Shown: piece after piece, positions 29,950-39,618 of the stretch
Layout: every line of letters starts with the position of its first letter
Position numbering within the stretch: the stretch's first letter is position 1
Position numbers and translations under genes: made by a program
Notes under the pieces: generated by a model
Databases searched by the model: none
The model's input: only the letters and a program-made list of their open reading frames with translations
Told to the model about the DNA's origin: nothing
Assembly: GCA_023266355.1 (NCBI GenBank)
Contig: JAHFQM010000006.1
Location: forward strand, 62,001-126,000
DNA from: Aquabacterium sp.
GTDB lineage: Bacteria; Pseudomonadota; Gammaproteobacteria; Burkholderiales; Burkholderiaceae_C
Direction of reading: 5' to 3'
Length of the DNA stretch: 64,000 nucleotides

Positions 29950-31030
29950 GCCCCAGTCTCGCCCCGGCGTGCCGCCCGCAGGGCAGGGCGCCAACGGTGC
30001 CGCCGGCAGCAACGCCGGCCCCAACCCCTACGCCCGCTTCATCCCGCGCGAAGAGCTGGGCAACTTCTCGGCCTGGGCCCCGCAGACTTTCGAACCCCGG
30101 CCTGCAGACCAGCCCGACGTGGGCGTGCGCAAGCCCACCCTGGCCGAGCGCGCTGCCGCCGAGATGCGTCCCAACATGAAGCCGCAGCAGCCGGCCCAGC
30201 ACGCCCCCCAGGCCAAGGGTCAGGCGGCAGGGCAGGCGGCTGGGCAGGGCGCCCCCGCTCAGAACGGCGCTGCCGCAGGTGCCAAGCCAGCGGCCCGCCG
30301 CCCCGTGGTCGGTGGCATGCCCGGCCAGGCCGAAGCGCAGGAGCGCGAAGCCGCCCGCGCGGCCGAGGCCAGCGTGGCCCCCGCCGGCCCGCCCGTGGAA
30401 GAGTTGCTGAACCAGGCCCGCCAGCAGGGCTACCAGGACGGCTACCGCAACGGCCTGGCCGCGCTGGAAAGCTACAAACAGACCCAAGCCGCCCAGATGG
30501 CCGCCTACATGAGCGACCAGGTCGGCGCGCTCGCCTCTGATTTCCACCACCGCCTGGAGTCGCTGGAGCAGCAACTCGCCGGCCGCATCGCCGGTGTGGC
30601 GCTGGAGCTGGCCCGCCAGGTGGTGCGCACCGAACTGCGCCAATCGCCCGAGTTGGTGGTCGATGTGGCCGAGCAGGCCTTGGGCGCGCTGCTGGCCTCG
30701 GCCCGCCAGGTCATCGTGCGCCTCAGCCCCGATGACCACGCCCTGGCCCAGGCCCAGCTTTCCGAGATGCTGGCCGCCCGTGGCGCCCGCCTGGTGCCCG
30801 ACGTCAGCGTGCAGCGCGGCGGCTGCATCGTCGAATCCGACATCGCCGTGGTGGACGCCACGGTGGAAGCCCGCTGGTCGCGCGCCGCCTCGGCCCTGGG
30901 CTATGAAGCGCCCTGGCACGACGGCCGCGAAGCCACCAGCGCCGCCGACGCCCACCCGATGGTGAGCGAAGAAGACGATGACGACACCGATGGCTTGACC
31001 GAAGCTGCCCGCACGGAGGACCACCCATGA
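29936..31030 (+). CDS. fliH: flagellar export apparatus regulator FliH
   Basis: A 364-residue FliH, which binds and restrains the export ATPase FliI. The first 150 or so residues are Pro/Ala/Gln-rich and low in complexity. The conserved part begins at [22 protein letters not shown] (a GxxxG-type helix), passes through [21 protein letters not shown] and ends with [21 protein letters not shown]. It is longer than E. coli FliH (228 residues) because of the N-terminal extension and an acidic C-terminal tail ([10 protein letters not shown]). Its stop overlaps the fliI start (ATGA). Confidence 0.92.
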   Translation: MSTSKPQSRPGVPPAGQGANGAAGSNAGPNPYARFIPREELGNFSAWAPQTFEPRPADQPDVGVRKPTLAERAAAEMRPNMKPQQPAQHAPQAKGQAAGQAAGQGAPAQNGAAAGAKPAARRPVVGGMPGQAEAQEREAARAAEASVAPAGPPVEELLNQARQQGYQDGYRNGLAALESYKQTQAAQMAAYMSDQVGALASDFHHRLESLEQQLAGRIAGVALELARQVVRTELRQSPELVVDVAEQALGALLASARQVIVRLSPDDHALAQAQLSEMLAARGARLVPDVSVQRGGCIVESDIAVVDATVEARWSRAASALGYEAPWHDGREATSAADAHPMVSEEDDDDTDGLTEAARTEDHP

Positions 31031-32457
31031 ACATGCCCATCCGAGCCCACCACGACGTCGCCCTGGGCCGCTGGAGCCGCTTCCTGGACGACCTGGACGC
31101 CTGCGCCGCCAGCCGCATGCCGCTGGAAAACCAGGGCAAGCTGGTGCGCGTGGCCGGCCTGGTGCTGGAAGCCACCGGCCTGCGCCTGCCCGTCGGGGCT
31201 GTGTGCGAAATCCACTCCGAAACCCGCCTGGAATCCACCCCGGTGCTGGCCGAAGTGGTCGGCTTTGCCGGTGACCGCGCCTACCTGATGCCCACGGCCG
31301 AAGTGCATGGCCTGGCCAGTGGCGCCCGCGTCATCCCCTGCCAGATCCCGGTCAACACCCCGGTGCTGGGCCGCCCCAACCACCCCTGGCGCCGCAGCGA
31401 AGACCGCACCCGCCACCTGCCCGTGGGCGCCGGCCTGCTGGGCCGCGTGGTCGATGCCCAGGGCGTGCCGCTGGACCGCAAGGGCCCGCTGCAGCACATC
31501 CGCAGCGAGCCGCTGGCCCGCCGCGCCATCAACGCCATGGAGCGCGACCCGGTCCGCCTGCCGCTGGACACCGGCGTGCGCGCCATCAACGCCATGCTCA
31601 CCGTGGGCCGCGGCCAGCGCATCGGCCTGTTCGCCGGCTCTGGCGTGGGCAAATCGGTGCTGCTGGGCATGATGGCCCGCTACACCCAGGCCGACGTCAT
31701 CGTCGTGGGCCTGATCGGCGAACGGGGCCGCGAAGTCAAGGAATTCATCGAAGACATCCTGGGCGAAGAGGGCCTGGCCCGTTCGGTGGTGGTGGCCGCG
31801 CCGGCCGACGCACCGCCGCTGACCCGCATGCAGGGCGCGGCCTACGCCACCGCCGTGGCCGAGCACTTCCGCGACCAGGGCCTGCACGTGCTGCTGCTGA
31901 TGGATTCGCTGACCCGCTACGCCATGGCCCAGCGCGAAATCGCACTGGCCATCGGCGAGCCGCCCGCCACCAAGGGCTACCCGCCTTCGTGCTTCGCCAA
32001 GCTGCCCCAGCTGGTCGAGCGCAGCGGCAACGGCCTCAACGGCCACGGCTCGATCACCGCGTTTTACACCGTGCTGTCCGAGGGCGACGACCAGCAAGAC
32101 CCCATCGCCGATGCGGCCCGCGCCATCCTGGATGGCCACATCGTGCTCTCGCGTGAGCTGGCCGAATCGGGCCATTTCCCAGCAATAGACATCGAACGCA
32201 GTGCTTCTCGGGTGATGCACAACGTCGCAGACGGGCAACATATCGACAGCGCGAGACGCTTCCGCCAGCTGTGGTCCAAGTACAGCAAGGCGCGCGACCT
32301 GATCCAGCTGGGCGCCTATGTGCCCGGGGGCGACCCCGATCTGGACCAGGCCGTGCACGCCCACCCGGCCATGGTGCAAATGCTGCAACAAGGCATGCAC
32401 ACCCAGGCCACGCTGGACGACTCGATCGGCGAGTTGCAGCAGATCGTCTCGCATTGA
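31027..32457 (+). CDS. fliI: flagellum-specific export ATPase FliI
   Basis: A 476-residue F1-beta-like ATPase that powers unfolding and entry of flagellar substrates. Walker A is [15 protein letters not shown], Walker B is [20 protein letters not shown], and [14 protein letters not shown] is the family loop. The C-terminus is [22 protein letters not shown] 31027 overlaps fliH. A stretch of 26 codons (32179-32256) coding for the conserved [13 protein letters not shown] region uses rare A/T-ending codons unlike the rest, although the protein there is normal. Confidence 0.96.
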   Translation: MNMPIRAHHDVALGRWSRFLDDLDACAASRMPLENQGKLVRVAGLVLEATGLRLPVGAVCEIHSETRLESTPVLAEVVGFAGDRAYLMPTAEVHGLASGARVIPCQIPVNTPVLGRPNHPWRRSEDRTRHLPVGAGLLGRVVDAQGVPLDRKGPLQHIRSEPLARRAINAMERDPVRLPLDTGVRAINAMLTVGRGQRIGLFAGSGVGKSVLLGMMARYTQADVIVVGLIGERGREVKEFIEDILGEEGLARSVVVAAPADAPPLTRMQGAAYATAVAEHFRDQGLHVLLLMDSLTRYAMAQREIALAIGEPPATKGYPPSCFAKLPQLVERSGNGLNGHGSITAFYTVLSEGDDQQDPIADAARAILDGHIVLSRELAESGHFPAIDIERSASRVMHNVADGQHIDSARRFRQLWSKYSKARDLIQLGAYVPGGDPDLDQAVHAHPAMVQMLQQGMHTQATLDDSIGELQQIVSH

Positions 32458-32511
32458 CGTTGTGGCACCGGTGTCGGTGCGTGAGCCCGTCCCGGGCAGG
32501 AGGCAAGGTTG

Positions 32512-32994
32512 ATGAGCGGTATCCAGGCCCTGCTGATGGTGTTGGAGTCGGCCGAGAAGGCCCGCGACGAGGCCGTGTCCGCGATGGAAGCGGCGCGCCA
32601 GGCGCACGAATCGTCGCGCCAGCAGGCCCAATCGCTCACCGACTGGCGCCAGGAATACCAGCGCCGCTGGCAGACGCAGTTCCAGCAGTCTGGCGGCATG
32701 GAGATCGTGCGCTGCTACCAGGATTTCACCGTCCGCCTGGGCGAAGCTGTTTCCGAGCAGGACCGCCGCGTCGCCATGAGCGAACAGCAGCTGGCGCGCT
32801 GCCGCGCCCAGTTGATCGAGCGCGAACGCCGGGTGGCGGCCGTGTCGCAGCTCATCGAGCGACGCCAGGCAGAGATGCAACTCAAGCAGAACCGCCAGGA
32901 ACAGAAAGCCACCGACGAGCAGGCCGCGCGCTCGGTGCGCATGGCCCAGTCCCAGGGCATGGCGGCCAGCGGCATGGCCACCGGCACGCTGTGA
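32512..32994 (+). CDS. fliJ: flagellar export protein FliJ
   Basis: A 160-residue, Gln/Glu/Arg-rich, almost wholly alpha-helical protein predicted to form an antiparallel coiled coil, as in FliJ, which activates the FliI ATPase ring and escorts chaperones. ATG 32512 follows a strong AGGAGG-like site. Its start reads MSGIQALLMVLESAEKARDEAV, with SEQDRRVAMSEQQLARCRAQ later. FliJ sequences are poorly conserved, so position between fliI and fliK is the strongest evidence. Confidence 0.88.
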   Translation: MSGIQALLMVLESAEKARDEAVSAMEAARQAHESSRQQAQSLTDWRQEYQRRWQTQFQQSGGMEIVRCYQDFTVRLGEAVSEQDRRVAMSEQQLARCRAQLIERERRVAAVSQLIERRQAEMQLKQNRQEQKATDEQAARSVRMAQSQGMAASGMATGTL

Positions 32995-33065
32995 GCGTGA
33001 GCTGACACCCCTGCGCCCCGACCCACGGACACCCTGATACACCGATCTCTCGAACGAGGCCCCCC

Positions 33066-34613
33066 ATGAGCAAAGCCATCCAGTCTTCCACCAACGCCGT
33101 GACGGGCGTGCAAGGCACGGCCGCCGCGCAGCCCGCCGACTGGTTGGCGCGCCTGGGTTCGGACGGCCAGGGCGGCAACGCCGGCAGCTTCGCCCGCTGG
33201 ATGGACCAGCACAAGCCGCAGGCCCAGACCCCTCTGCCGCAAGCCGCCCGGACAGCCCAGGCCACGCCGCCGGCACAAACACCCGCCAGCGCCTCGCCCA
33301 CAGAGACGCCCACGGCCGCCAAGGGCCCGGGCTGGAACGCCACCCAGCAAAAGCTGGCGGCGGCGCGCAGCCAGTCCAACGCCACCCGCGCACCGGCTGC
33401 CGCCTCTCAGGCATCGGCAGGCGCTGCCGCTCGCCAGGCCGCGGTCACCCAGGGCCAGGCCCAAGCGCAGGCCAGGGCCGAAGCCGCGAAAGCGAACTCG
33501 GCCAATTCGGCCAACGCCGCCCAGAACGCACAGGCCAAGCGATCGGCCAGCGCGAAGGACGGCATGGGCACCGAGGCCACTTCGGAGGGCCACGAGGCCG
33601 AGGCCGCCAAGGCCGCTGACGAAAGCAAAGACGACACCCGCGTGGCCACCACCCCGGGCGATGGCACGGCCGTGGTGCGCGAGCTCACGCCCCCGCCCAC
33701 CGTGCAAGCCAACGATCCCGCCGGCATGATGGCCTGGCTGGCCAGCCTCACCCAGGGCGGTGAAGCCGGCACCCACGCCGAGGGCAGCGAGCAGGCCGGC
33801 GCCGAGGGCGAAGGCCAGGGCCTCAAGCTCGGCCAGGACGAGGAGGGCCGCGGCAGGGCCCTCGGACACGGGCGCGGTCAAGGCCAAGGCCTGGCGCTGG
33901 GCCTGCGCAGGCAGGAGCTCGGCCAGGACGCCGCGGCCGGCAAAGCCGGTCTGGCGGCAGGCCAGGGCGATGCGTCGCTGCAGGTCGATGCCTTGCTGGG
34001 CAAGGGCCGCGAGGCCCAGGCCCTGGTCGGCGAGGGCGCCAAGGGCGTGGGGCAGGACGCCGCCGCCCTGATGGCCGCCGATGGCGCCCGCGTGGCCAGT
34101 TTCGGCCAGGCCCTGTCCGAGGCGCGCCAGGCCCTGCCGCACGCCCAGGCCAGCCTGCCCACCCCGCTGGACGCCCCCGAATTCACCCAGAAACTCGCCG
34201 ACCAGGTCGGTCTCTGGGTGGGCCAGGCCCGCAACGACGGCCCCATGACCGCCGAGCTGCACCTGAACCCGGCCGAGATGGGCCCCATCAACGTGAAGAT
34301 TTCACTGGATGGCCAGTCCGCGCACGTGGACTTCGCCGCCGCTGCGCTAGAAACGAGACAGGCCATCGAAGCCAGCCTCTCCCTGCTGTCGTCCTCGCTC
34401 AACGACGTGGGCCTGAGCCTCAGCGGGGGCGGCGTGTTCTCACAGACGCCCCAGCAGCAGCAAGCCTTCTCGCAGGGCCCGAATGGCGGCGCCAACGCCT
34501 CTGGGCGTGCTGGCCAGGGCCGCGGTGAGGGCGACGACGCCGAGCCCCTGGGCCTGCGCCAAGTCAGCGCGCCACGGCCCGGCCGCCTGGGCGGTCTCGA
34601 CCTCTATGCCTGA
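33066..34613 (+). CDS. fliK: flagellar hook-length control protein FliK
   Basis: A 515-residue FliK, a secreted molecular ruler that switches export from hook to filament. The first 330 residues are Ala/Gln/Gly-rich and disordered, with local repeats such as EGQGLKLGQDEEGRGRALGH. The conserved C-terminal hook-length domain is at about 370-480: MTAELHLNPAEMGPINVKIS and SLSLLSSSLNDVGLSLSGG. ATG 33066 lies 71 bp after fliJ. The length is within the wide family range. Confidence 0.92.
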   Translation: MSKAIQSSTNAVTGVQGTAAAQPADWLARLGSDGQGGNAGSFARWMDQHKPQAQTPLPQAARTAQATPPAQTPASASPTETPTAAKGPGWNATQQKLAAARSQSNATRAPAAASQASAGAAARQAAVTQGQAQAQARAEAAKANSANSANAAQNAQAKRSASAKDGMGTEATSEGHEAEAAKAADESKDDTRVATTPGDGTAVVRELTPPPTVQANDPAGMMAWLASLTQGGEAGTHAEGSEQAGAEGEGQGLKLGQDEEGRGRALGHGRGQGQGLALGLRRQELGQDAAAGKAGLAAGQGDASLQVDALLGKGREAQALVGEGAKGVGQDAAALMAADGARVASFGQALSEARQALPHAQASLPTPLDAPEFTQKLADQVGLWVGQARNDGPMTAELHLNPAEMGPINVKISLDGQSAHVDFAAAALETRQAIEASLSLLSSSLNDVGLSLSGGGVFSQTPQQQQAFSQGPNGGANASGRAGQGRGEGDDAEPLGLRQVSAPRPGRLGGLDLYA

Positions 34614-34752
34614 GCACTGAGGCCGGAGGCCTGGAAATGCGAGCGATGTGAAAATCGCACGCCTTTCCCGCCGCTTATCCGTCCATCGCGGTGGGCGCTG
34701 ACTTCGAATAATCCCCCCATGCCCCTCAAGGCATGACCCCAGGAGAAAACGC

Positions 34753-35397
34753 ATGTCAGCAGCCCCCGCCGCTCCGGCCGAAGGCGACGCCCCCAAAAAG
34801 GGCAGCAAGAAACTCATCATCATCGGTGCCGCCGTGGCCGTGCTCCTGGCCGGCGGTGGCGGTGCTTTCTTCATGATGAAGAAGAAGGCCGATGCCGAAG
34901 CCGCCGCAGCGGCCGAGGGCGAAGACGGCGAGGCCGAGCACGCCGCCCCGGGCAAGCAAGCCAAGAAGCCCGAACACGGCAAGGACGAGCACAAAGGCCC
35001 ACCCACCTTCGTGCCCCTGGACCCCTTCATCGTCAACCTGGCCGACAAGGAAGGCGAGCGCTTCGCCCAGATCGGTGTCAGCCTGCAGGTCGATGACGCC
35101 AAGATCGGCGAAGAGATGAAGGGCTACATGCCCGCCATCCGCAACTCGGTGCTGCTGATCCTCTCGCACAAGACCTCGGCCGAGCTGCTCTCCATCGAAG
35201 GCAAGCAAAAGCTGGCCGAAGAGATCCGCCGCGATGCCGCCCGCGCCATGGGCTACGAGATCGAGGACCCGGAAGACGAGGAAGCCGCGGCCAAGGCCGA
35301 GGAAGACGCGCCGAAGAAGAAAAAGAAGAAAAAGAAGAAGGTCGAGTCCTACAACCCGATCGTGCACGTCCACTACTCGAATTTCATCATCCAGTGA
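34753..35397 (+). CDS. fliL: flagellar basal body-associated protein FliL, with lysine-rich insert
   Basis: A 214-residue FliL, an inner-membrane protein that supports stator function. One membrane helix is at about 21-40 (LIIIGAAVAVLLAGGGGAFF). A charged linker (about 43-82) follows, then the periplasmic domain from PPTFVPLDPFIVNLADKEGERFAQIGVSL. Two features are odd. The linker is long and alternates acidic/Ala blocks. Just before the normal end (VHVHYSNFIIQ) there is an acidic stretch followed by nine consecutive lysines (residues 188-196, 35314-35340), which is absent from typical FliL. It lies in order between fliK and fliM. Confidence 0.92.
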   Translation: MSAAPAAPAEGDAPKKGSKKLIIIGAAVAVLLAGGGGAFFMMKKKADAEAAAAAEGEDGEAEHAAPGKQAKKPEHGKDEHKGPPTFVPLDPFIVNLADKEGERFAQIGVSLQVDDAKIGEEMKGYMPAIRNSVLLILSHKTSAELLSIEGKQKLAEEIRRDAARAMGYEIEDPEDEEAAAKAEEDAPKKKKKKKKKVESYNPIVHVHYSNFIIQ

Positions 35398-35442
35398 GCC
35401 GGGGTTGCCGCCGCTTGCCCGCCGTTTGAGAAGTCGCCTGCC

Positions 35443-36444
35443 ATGAACCAGCAAATCCTCTCCCAAGACGAAGTCGATGCCCTGCTCCAGGGCATCACGG
35501 GCGAAAGTCAGAAGCTGGAACAGGAAGACGTTCCCAAGGAAGGCATCCGCGACTACAACCTGGCACAGCAAGAGCGCATCGTGCGTGGGCGCATGCCCAC
35601 GATGGAGATCATCAACGAGCGCTTTGCCCGCAACATCCGCATCGGCCTGTTCAACTTCATCCGCAAGTCCCCCGAGGTGTCGGTGGGCGGCATCAAGGTG
35701 CAGAAGTACAGCGCCTTCCTGCGCGAAATCGTGGTGCCCACGAACTTCAACATCATGGCCGTGCGCCCGCTGCGCGGCTCGGGCCTGATCGTCTGCGAAC
35801 CCACCCTGGTGTTCGCCGTGATCGACGCCCTCTTCGGCGGTGGCGGCAAGTTCCACACCCGCATCGAAGGCCGCGACTTCTCGGCCACCGAGCAGCGCAT
35901 CATCCGCCGCCTGGTGGACGTCATCACCGAGGAATACAAGAAGTCCTGGCAGGGCATCTACCCGGTCGAGCTGGACTACCAGCGCTCCGAGATGCAGCCC
36001 CAGTTCGCCACCGTGGCCACGCCCAGCGAGATCGTGGTGTGCTGCTCCTTCACGCTGGAAATCGGCGACACCAGCGGCACCATCCACATCTGCATCCCCT
36101 ACGCCACGCTGGAGCCCATCCGCGACATCCTGTTCAGCTCCATCCAGGGCGATTCGGCCGAGCCCGACCGCCGCTGGGTGAAGTTGCTGACGCAGCAGAT
36201 CCAGTCCGCCGAGGTGGACCTGGTGGCCGAGCTGGGCCATGCCCCCGCCACCGTCGAGCAGCTGCTCGCGCTCAAGCCGGGCGACTTCATCGAGCTGGAC
36301 CTCAACAAGATCATCCAGGCCAAGGTCGATGGCGTGCCCGTCTTCGACTGCTACTACGGCACCTCGGACAACAAATACGCGCTTCGCGTCGAGAAGCTTT
36401 TGACCACCGGCAACACCAGCTGGCTTGGAGACCAACATGTCTGA
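35443..36444 (+). CDS. fliM: flagellar motor switch protein FliM
   Basis: A 333-residue FliM, the C-ring protein that receives phospho-CheY. The N-terminal CheY-binding peptide LSQDEVDALLQGI is intact. The middle contains YNLAQQERIVRGRMPTMEIINERFARN and the GGxG-type motif FGGGGKFHTRIEGRDFS, with a C-terminal SpoA domain after about 245 (TVEQLLALKPGDFIELD). The last eight bases overlap fliN in another frame. Confidence 0.97.
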   Translation: MNQQILSQDEVDALLQGITGESQKLEQEDVPKEGIRDYNLAQQERIVRGRMPTMEIINERFARNIRIGLFNFIRKSPEVSVGGIKVQKYSAFLREIVVPTNFNIMAVRPLRGSGLIVCEPTLVFAVIDALFGGGGKFHTRIEGRDFSATEQRIIRRLVDVITEEYKKSWQGIYPVELDYQRSEMQPQFATVATPSEIVVCCSFTLEIGDTSGTIHICIPYATLEPIRDILFSSIQGDSAEPDRRWVKLLTQQIQSAEVDLVAELGHAPATVEQLLALKPGDFIELDLNKIIQAKVDGVPVFDCYYGTSDNKYALRVEKLLTTGNTSWLGDQHV

Positions 36445-36943
36445 ATCTGCAGCAGAGTTCCCGCCCGAAGGTGGCGCAGGCGAACAAGACGCCATGGCCG
36501 CCGAATGGGAAGCCGCGCTGGCGCAGCAGGGCAACACCGCCTCGGCCGATGCCGCCTTCGATGGCGCCATGGCAGGCTCGGCCGGCACCGCCAGCGAAGT
36601 CACCGCCTCGGCCCAGCAGATGACGCCTGCCGCCTTTGCCAACTTCGGCAACTCGGCCCCGACCAGCGGTGCGGGCAACGACATCAACATGATCCTGGAC
36701 ATCCCCGTGCAGCTCACGGTGGAGCTGGGCCGCACGCGCATCCCCATCAAGAACATCCTGCAGCTGGCGCAGGGTTCCGTGGTGGAGCTGGACGCGCTGG
36801 CCGGCGAACCCATGGACGTGCTGGTCAACGGCTTCCTCATCGCGCAGGGCGAGGTGGTGGTGGTCAACGACAAGTTCGGCATCCGCCTGACCGACATCGT
36901 GACGCCGTCCGAGCGCATGCGTCGCCTGAGCCGCGGAGGTTGA
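36437..36943 (+). CDS. fliN: flagellar motor switch protein FliN
   Basis: A 168-residue FliN, the lower C-ring component. ATG 36437 lies inside the fliM end. The first 80 residues are acidic and Ala-rich and are variable in the family. The SpoA domain occupies about 80-165: LDIPVQLTVELGRTRIPIKNILQLAQGSVVELD, then PMDVLVNGFLIAQGEVVVVNDKFGIRLTDIV. The N-terminal extension is longer than in E. coli FliN (137 residues). Confidence 0.96.
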   Translation: MSESAAEFPPEGGAGEQDAMAAEWEAALAQQGNTASADAAFDGAMAGSAGTASEVTASAQQMTPAAFANFGNSAPTSGAGNDINMILDIPVQLTVELGRTRIPIKNILQLAQGSVVELDALAGEPMDVLVNGFLIAQGEVVVVNDKFGIRLTDIVTPSERMRRLSRGG

Positions 36944-36944
36944 G

Positions 36945-37313
36945 ATGGCAGCCAGCGGCATGTCGGTGGTGTGGTTCGTGCTCATCGTGGCGCTGATCCC
37001 GCTGAGCCTGTGGGTGCTCAAGCGCTCGGGCCTGGCTTCAGGTGCCTTGGCCGGCGCCAAGGCCGAAGCCCTGGTCAAGACGATCGGGCAGCTCAACATC
37101 GGCCCGGGCCAGCGCCTGCTGACCGTCGAAGTGGGGCAGGGCGATGCCCGCACCTGGCTCGTGCTGGGCGTGACCGGCCAGAGCATCCAGACCCTGCACA
37201 CCATGGCGCCCCAGGCCCCGGCCGAAGCCGCCGCACCTGCAGTGCACCCTGGGTTTGCTGCCCTGCTCAAGCGCGCTGGCAAGGCCGGCGACACATCCCC
37301 GGGAGCCCAATGA
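36945..37313 (+). CDS. fliO: flagellar biosynthetic protein FliO
   Basis: A 122-residue FliO, which assists assembly of FliP into the export gate. One N-terminal membrane helix ([21 protein letters not shown]) is followed by a short cytoplasmic domain with [35 protein letters not shown], the recognisable FliO core. It starts one base after the fliN stop, and its TGA overlaps the fliP start. Confidence 0.93.
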   Translation: MAASGMSVVWFVLIVALIPLSLWVLKRSGLASGALAGAKAEALVKTIGQLNIGPGQRLLTVEVGQGDARTWLVLGVTGQSIQTLHTMAPQAPAEAAAPAVHPGFAALLKRAGKAGDTSPGAQ

Positions 37314-38143
37314 TGGCGATCGCCGCACCCCGTCGCGCTGCCGGCTTTCGCCTGCCGCACATCGACATCACGCCCTCGCGCTGCATCCGCGCCGCCTTGC
37401 TGCTGCTGTCCCTGCTGACGGCCGCCGCCTCGTCCTGGGCGCAGGTGGCCCCCGCAGGCCCCATCGGTGGCAGCACCTTGCCGCTGATGATCGGCCAGGG
37501 CGCCGGTGGCAACAGCTACTCGGTGCCCATCCAGACCCTGCTGTTCTTCACCGCCCTGGGCTTCCTGCCGGCCGTGCTGCTGATGATGACGGGCTTCACC
37601 CGCATCGCCATCGTGCTCAGCCTGATGCGCCAGGCCATCGGCACCCAGGCCGCGCCGCCCAACCAGGTCGTCATCGGCCTGTCGCTGTTCCTGACGCTGT
37701 TCGTGATGGGCCCGACGCTGGACAAGGTCTACAAGGACGCCTACGAGCCCTTCTCGACCAACCAGATCACCTTCACCCAGGCGCTGGAGCGCGGCCAGGC
37801 CCCCATGCGCAGCTTCATGCTCAAGCAGACCCGCCAGTCCGACCTGGGCCTGTTCACCAAGCTGGCCAAGCTGCAAGGCGAGGTCAAGCCGGAAACCGTG
37901 CCCTTCCGCGTGCTGGTGCCCGCCTTCGTGACCAGCGAGCTGAAGTCGGCCTTCCAGATCGGCTTCCTCATCTTCATCCCCTTCCTGGTCATCGACATGA
38001 TCGTGGCCAGCGTGCTGATGAGCCTGGGCATGATGATGTTGTCGCCCGTGATGGTGGCCTTGCCCTTCAAGCTGATGCTGTTCGTGCTGGCCGATGGCTG
38101 GAACCTGCTGCTGGGCTCGCTGGCCGCCAGCTTCGTGCAGTGA
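37310..38143 (+). CDS. fliP: flagellar export gate protein FliP
   Basis: A 277-residue FliP, a core subunit of the export gate with FliQ and FliR. ATG 37310 (or the adjacent ATG 37313) overlaps the fliO stop. A cleavable signal peptide-like segment ([16 protein letters not shown]) precedes the mature protein, as is usual. Family segments are [59 protein letters not shown] and [18 protein letters not shown]. Confidence 0.96.
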   Translation: MMAIAAPRRAAGFRLPHIDITPSRCIRAALLLLSLLTAAASSWAQVAPAGPIGGSTLPLMIGQGAGGNSYSVPIQTLLFFTALGFLPAVLLMMTGFTRIAIVLSLMRQAIGTQAAPPNQVVIGLSLFLTLFVMGPTLDKVYKDAYEPFSTNQITFTQALERGQAPMRSFMLKQTRQSDLGLFTKLAKLQGEVKPETVPFRVLVPAFVTSELKSAFQIGFLIFIPFLVIDMIVASVLMSLGMMMLSPVMVALPFKLMLFVLADGWNLLLGSLAASFVQ

Positions 38144-38162
38144 ACGCCGAGGAAAGCACGCG

Positions 38163-38432
38163 ATGGATCCCCAACAAGTCCTGACCATCGGCCGCGACGG
38201 CCTGCTCACCCTGCTGACCGTGGCGGGCCCCCTCGTGCTCGTGGTGTTGGCCGTGGGCCTGGTGGTCAGCATCTTCCAGGCGGCCACGCAGATCAGCGAA
38301 CAGACCCTGTCTTTCGTGCCCAAGCTGCTGGCCGCTTTCGCCACCCTGGCCGTGGCCGGCCCCTGGATGATCAGCACCCTGGTGGAGTACATCCAGCAGG
38401 TGCTGCAGTCCATTCCCAACGTGGTGGGCTGA
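38163..38432 (+). CDS. fliQ: flagellar export gate protein FliQ
   Basis: An 89-residue FliQ with two membrane helices (LLTLLTVAGPLVLVVLAVGL and LAAFATLAVAGPWMIST). The motif VVSIFQAATQISEQTLSFVPK between them is diagnostic. ATG 38163 lies 19 bp after fliP. The length is standard. Confidence 0.96.
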   Translation: MDPQQVLTIGRDGLLTLLTVAGPLVLVVLAVGLVVSIFQAATQISEQTLSFVPKLLAAFATLAVAGPWMISTLVEYIQQVLQSIPNVVG

Positions 38433-38450
38433 CGCCCGCATCCGGCCACC

Positions 38451-39215
38451 ATGGTCAGCTTCACCGAAGCCGAAGTGCTCGCCTGGATCACAGCCTGGCT
38501 GTGGCCCTTCGTGCGCGTGCTGGCTTTGTTCACCTCGGCGCCCGTGCTGTCCATGAAGGCCGTGCCGCGCCGCGTGCGCATCAGCCTGGCCGTGCTGGTG
38601 GTGATCTGCGCCGAACCCAGCCTGCCGCCCATGCCCGATGTGCCCCTGAGTTCGGGCATGGCGCTGATGGTGCTGGCCCAGCAGGTGCTGATCGGCCTGA
38701 CCCTGGGCTTTGCCGCCCGCGTGGTGTTCGCCGCCATCGAATTCGCCGGTGAAATCATCGGCCTGCAGATGGGCCTGAACTTCGCCGCCTTCTTCGACCC
38801 GCTGCAAGGCGGCCAGGCCACGGCCGTGAGCCGCTTCTACGGCACCATGGCCGCCTGGCTTTTCATCGTCATGAACGGCCACCTGCTGCTGACGGCCGCG
38901 GTGGTGGGCAGCTTCCAGACCTTCCCCGTTTCGGCCGAGCCCCTGGCCTTCCTGGCCGTGGTGAAGCCGCAGGTCTGGGGCGCCGAGGTTTTCAAGCTGG
39001 GCCTGTGGGTGTCTTTGCCCGTGGTGGCCATGCTGTCCCTCACGCAGGTGGTGATGGGCCTGGTGGCCCGCGTGGCCCCGCAGATGAACATTTTCTCCAT
39101 CGGCTTTCCCTTCACCCTGGGCGTGGGCCTCACGGGCCTGTGGCTGACCCTGCCGACCATGCAGGTGCCGTTCACGATGGCGATCGAGCGGATGCTGGGG
39201 ATGTTTGGGGGCTGA
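38451..39215 (+). CDS. fliR: flagellar export gate protein FliR
   Basis: A 254-residue FliR, the single-copy export gate subunit. Six or so hydrophobic segments are visible, with family motifs WPFVRVLALFTSAPVLSMKAVPRRVRISLA, GEIIGLQMGLNFAAFFDPLQ and NIFSIGFPFTLGVGLTGLWL. It is the last gene of the fli operon in this window; no flhB or flhA follows, so the other gate genes are elsewhere. Confidence 0.96.
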   Translation: MVSFTEAEVLAWITAWLWPFVRVLALFTSAPVLSMKAVPRRVRISLAVLVVICAEPSLPPMPDVPLSSGMALMVLAQQVLIGLTLGFAARVVFAAIEFAGEIIGLQMGLNFAAFFDPLQGGQATAVSRFYGTMAAWLFIVMNGHLLLTAAVVGSFQTFPVSAEPLAFLAVVKPQVWGAEVFKLGLWVSLPVVAMLSLTQVVMGLVARVAPQMNIFSIGFPFTLGVGLTGLWLTLPTMQVPFTMAIERMLGMFGG

Positions 39216-39348
39216 GGGGCTTTCTGGGAAGCGCTGTCAACCCTGCAGCAGTGCCCTTGGACTTTCATGGGGTAAACCCTTTTTGGATGTCATTGTCATG
39301 ACAATGAGATTGGGCTTCACGGTGACGAAGCCGACAGAGGGAGCCCGC

Positions 39349-39570
39349 ATGAACCCGCTTCAGATTGCCCATATCGATGTGCCCGCGACGGTCATCGAAG
39401 TGTTGCCCTCCATGGGGCTTGCTTGGCTGCGCGACGCCGAGATGCGCGAATGGGCCGTGACCAAGAGCACCCCGGGCGTGGAATGGGCCCAACTGGCACC
39501 CGGCAGTCGGGTTTGCCTGCACGTGTGCTCTGTGGATGGCAAAGAGTTCCCCTGCGGCTGCCACACGTGA
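39349..39570 (+). CDS. small hypothetical protein, 73 residues
   Basis: A 73-residue protein from ATG 39349 behind AGGGAG (39337-39342); ATG 39298 and 39304 are further in-frame starts. It is soluble, with IEVLPSMGLAWLRDAEMREWAVTKSTPGVEWAQLAPGSRV suggesting a small beta-barrel, and ends with three cysteines (CLHVCSVDGKEFPCGCHT has four in all), which could bind a metal. No family is recognised. It sits between fliR and a kinase gene; a weak hairpin (GTGCC-TTCG-GGCAC) follows the stop. Confidence 0.5.
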   Translation: MNPLQIAHIDVPATVIEVLPSMGLAWLRDAEMREWAVTKSTPGVEWAQLAPGSRVCLHVCSVDGKEFPCGCHT

Positions 39571-39618
39571 TGTGAGCTTGTGCCTTCGGGCACCCTCAAA
39601 ATAAAGTAAAAAGAGCAC

